In this document: piece after piece, positions 61,703 through 64,000 of the stretch
Position numbering within the stretch: the stretch's first letter is position 1
Layout: every line of letters starts with the position of its first letter
Assembly (NCBI GenBank): GCA_030068145.1
Contig: JAPJBO010000476.1
Coordinates: 108,216 to 172,215 of the forward strand
DNA length: 64,000 nucleotides
Direction of reading: 5' to 3'
From: Diplonema papillatum
Lineage: Eukaryota; Euglenozoa; Diplonemea; Diplonemida; Diplonemidae
Notes under the pieces: model-generated
Database searches by the model: none
What the model was told of the DNA's origin: nothing
What the model saw: only the letters and a program-made list of their open reading frames with translations
Position numbers and translations under genes: made by a program

Positions 61703-62150
61703 ACTCGGTGGCCCTGCGGGCCCCCTCGTGCATTTGATGGATTCTTAGTGCTTCGATGTGGGCCTTCTTGTCCAGGTTCGGCCTCTTGTGTGAAGAGGCC
61801 GACTCGAAAGAAAACAGGATTCAGCACACACAACGCAAACAGGAACTAGAAGAAGAAAAGAAATTCACAAGATGGTTCGGGTCGGAGTTGTGCTTGAAAA
61901 ATCTGGTGTTCGAGAGTTCGTGTGGAAGCAGTCAAGGTATGTGAAGTTACGAGTCAGCGATAAGGTTCTGACAGAGCTATGGGTACATATTTTTGTTGAT
62001 ATTTTGACCGATGCATCCAACGAAACCGTCACAGGAATTCGAAGCTCCTACGAACGACGTTCTTTCAAGGGTCGCAACTTCGGGAGAACGTGCCCCCCCC
62101 ATTTCGACATGCAACAGTTGCCTATCACGTTTTCGGTGTCTCACAGGAAT
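61703..62150. other. Non-coding, possible small exon
   Basis: A short plus-strand frame at 61756-61944 (MWAFLSRFGLLCEEADSKEN, then a Glu/Lys-rich helix) is the only candidate. There is no domain or support. Confidence 0.3.
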
Positions 62151-62164
62151 TCGGAGCTCATGCG

Positions 62165-63165
62165 AACAGTGTTGGGGGACAAAATCTGACTTGCCACCTC
62201 CTCGCGGTGTCCCCTGGAAACGTGTTTTTCGAAACGCGGCCAAGGCAAGCAGTACCTTTGCTGTGGGTGAAAGCCCCTTACTTCGTATCTGGCGTCCGAG
62301 CTGCGCACCTACCCTTCCCGGGCGTAAAAGATCCTGCCCCAAGCTGCCCAGCAGGAACGGGGGGGGCGGTGCAAAGAGGCACCTTCCAGGTGAGCCTTGC
62401 CAAGTTTGACTCCCTTGTGGCCCTCTCATCGTGAAGGCGGGGTAAAATCGGGATGGTTACCAATGTGCCCCCGGTTTTTTGAATTAGTTGGCCCCAGTCT
62501 GAGTGACAGGTGGCGGCTTGTGGCTGAGCCGCGGCCTTTCCAGGCCCTTAGCCGACTCTCCTTTCGTTTTTCTGAGTCCCCAGTGCCGTGGGGCAGGCGC
62601 CGGTTGCAGTGTGCAACTGGTGCGGGTTCAAACCGCGCCTGTCTGTGTTCGTGGTTGTGCCGTTTTTCGTTGTGAAGAAGTGAACCCGGAGAACCCACCA
62701 GGTCAGGCACCAGGTTTCTTGTCTGGCAAACTGTACGGCCTGGTGTTTAAAAAAAAATCAAGGCTGTCTGTGCGGTTGGCTGTGACAAGTCCACTCCTGC
62801 ATTTCACAAAATTTGCAGCAGGAGGGACTGAGTCACACCAATCGAAAAGACACCGGAGAATACCCGAGTGTCGGCCCACAAACGAAGTATTTGAACTTCC
62901 CCTTTTGGAACTTGCTTGTCTTGCCCATTTTTCCCAGTTTGCCTCGAAGGCCCCCGTACGATTCTTCCAAAAAAAAAAAGGAATTCTCAATGGGTGGTCT
63001 TGGGGTTGGGGGACAAAATCTGACTTGCCACCTCCTCGTGGTGTCCCCTGGAAACGTGTTTTTCGAAACGCGGCCAAGGCAAGCAGTTCCTTTGCTGTGG
63101 GTGAAAGCCCCTAACTTCGTATCTGGCCTCCGAGCTGCGCACCTACTCTTCCCAGGCGTAAAATC
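62165..63165 (+). repeat. 160-bp direct repeat pair
   Basis: 62172-62330 and 63005-63164 are nearly identical (GTTGGGGGACAAAATCTGAC, TTGCCACCTCCTCG.GGTGTC, CCCCTGGAAACGTGTTTTTC, GCGTAAAA). They are about 835 bp apart, the spacing of a small element with direct terminal repeats. No coding content between them was recognised. Confidence 0.9.
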
Positions 63166-63975
63166 GGTCAGCAAGAAAGCAGCAGCAGCAGCAAGGCAGC
63201 AGCAGCAAGGCAGCAGCAGCAAGGCAGCAGCAGCAAGGCAGGCAGCAGTAGAAGCAAGACAGCAGCAGGAAGGCAGCAGCGGCAAGGCAGCAGCAGCAAG
63301 GCAGCAGCAGTAGAAGCAAGACAGCAGCAGGAAGGCAGCCGCAGCAAGGCAGCAGCCGCAGCAAGGCAAGGCAGCAGCAGCAAGGCAGCAGCCGCAGCAA
63401 GGCAGCCGCAGCAAGGCAGCAGCCGCAGCAAGGCAGCAGCCGCAGCAAGGCAGCCGCAGCAAGGCAGCAGCAGCAAGGCAGTTGCAGCAAGGCAACAGCG
63501 GCAAGGCGGCAGCATCGCGATGGCAGCAGCAAGGCGGCATCAGCAAGGCAGCACCAGCAAGGCTGCAGCAGAAGCAAGCCACCAGCAACAAGGCAGCAGC
63601 GGCAAGGCAGCAGCAGAAGCAAGACAACAGTGGCAAGGCGGCAGCGGCACGATAGCAGCGGCAAGGCGGCATCCGCAAGGCAGCCGCGGTAAGGCAGCAA
63701 CGGCAAGGCAGCAGCAGAAGCAAGACAGCAGCGGCAAGGCAGCATCAGCAAGGCAGGAGCAGAAGCAAGACAGCAGCAACAAGGCAGCAGCGGCAAGGCA
63801 ACAGCGGCAAGGCAGCGGCAGAAGCAAGACAGCAGCAAAGCAAAGCAGCAGTAGCAAGGCAGCATCAGCAAGGCAGCAGCAGCAAGAAGACAGGAGCGGC
63901 AAGGCAACAGCGGCAAGGCAGCAGCAGCAAGGCAGCAGGGGCAAGCAAGGCAGCAGCAGCAAGGCAGCAGCGGCG
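63166..63975 (+). repeat. CAGCAGCAAGG microsatellite/minisatellite
   Basis: About 800 bp of AAGGCAGCAGCAGC with variants (AAGACAGCAGCAGG, AAGGCAGCCGCAGC, AAGGCAGCGGC). Units are 11-15 bp in a higher-order pattern. All frames stay open and give long spurious ORFs on both strands. It starts exactly at the end of the second 160-bp repeat. Confidence 0.97.
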
Positions 63976-64000
63976 GGAAGGTCGTTGACTGCAGTGTTTG

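Noticed and set aside
62610..62660. tRNA T-arm-like GCGGGTTCAAACCGC
   Set aside because: A stem can form, but the loop register is not canonical and no D arm, anticodon arm or acceptor stem could be paired around it.
62833..63962. Leucine/cysteine/alanine-rich ORFs of 250-300 codons on the minus strand
   Set aside because: They are translations of the CAGCAGCAAGG array.

Overview
This is a eukaryotic nuclear window. Genes are split by GT-AG introns with donors such as GTATGT, GTGTGC and GTAAGT, coding exons are GC-rich, and intergenic DNA is dominated by repeats; there are no operons. No single marker fixes the lineage, but several signs point to Euglenozoa (a diplonemid- or euglenid-like protist rather than an intron-poor kinetoplastid). 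A short antisense relic of the 3' end of SSU rRNA (34253-34287) carries the GCTG...CAGC hairpin version known from kinetoplastids. A decayed tyrosine-recombinase retroelement has the order gag-YR-RT, as in VIPER elements. A receptor joins an extracellular solute-binding domain to a cyclase-like domain, recalling trypanosome receptor cyclases. This placement is inference.

Genes, all on the plus strand unless stated: an unrecognised protein with a decayed tandem 3' array (1000-3030); a SELENBP1/methanethiol oxidase-like gene in three exons (4780-6807); an EF-hand protein (8933-9400); a divergent histone H3-like protein (11126-11527); a DENN-domain protein (13603-16137); a PDZ protein in three exons (25628-28991); dolichol-phosphate mannosyltransferase DPM1 in four exons (29959-33014); a secreted prolidase-like M24 peptidase (35582-38154); an unknown protein with a basic tail (38664-40291); an arginine ADP-ribosyltransferase-like protein with a coiled coil (41788-44926); a lysine-rich protein and a coiled-coil protein (46210-49234); and an SBP-Cache-cyclase receptor (52541-55922). 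A 243-codon minus-strand reading frame with one in-frame TAG lies at 22288-23016.

The stretch 16.8-24.2 kb is a repeat block: a 42-44-bp satellite, a roughly 3.5-kb fold-back structure with inverted arms of simple repeats, TTGCGGG/TTAGGG minisatellite, a 52-bp perfect palindrome and CTCGATTAC arrays. From 59.6 kb onward there is only T-rich DNA, minisatellite, a 160-bp direct repeat and an 800-bp CAGCAGCAAGG array.

Three patterns stand out. First, many genes are bordered by truncated, decayed copies of their own 5' or 3' coding ends. Second, introns of unrelated genes share repeat families in both orientations. One carries a conserved CAG|GTGAGT back-to-back splice junction and suggests introner elements or recursive splicing. 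Third, a fold-back MITE family (roughly 75-185 bp, terminal repeats around AAGCTGGAGTT, inner palindrome CACACCCG...CGGGTGTG) recurs beside genes, once ending 6 bp before a start codon.
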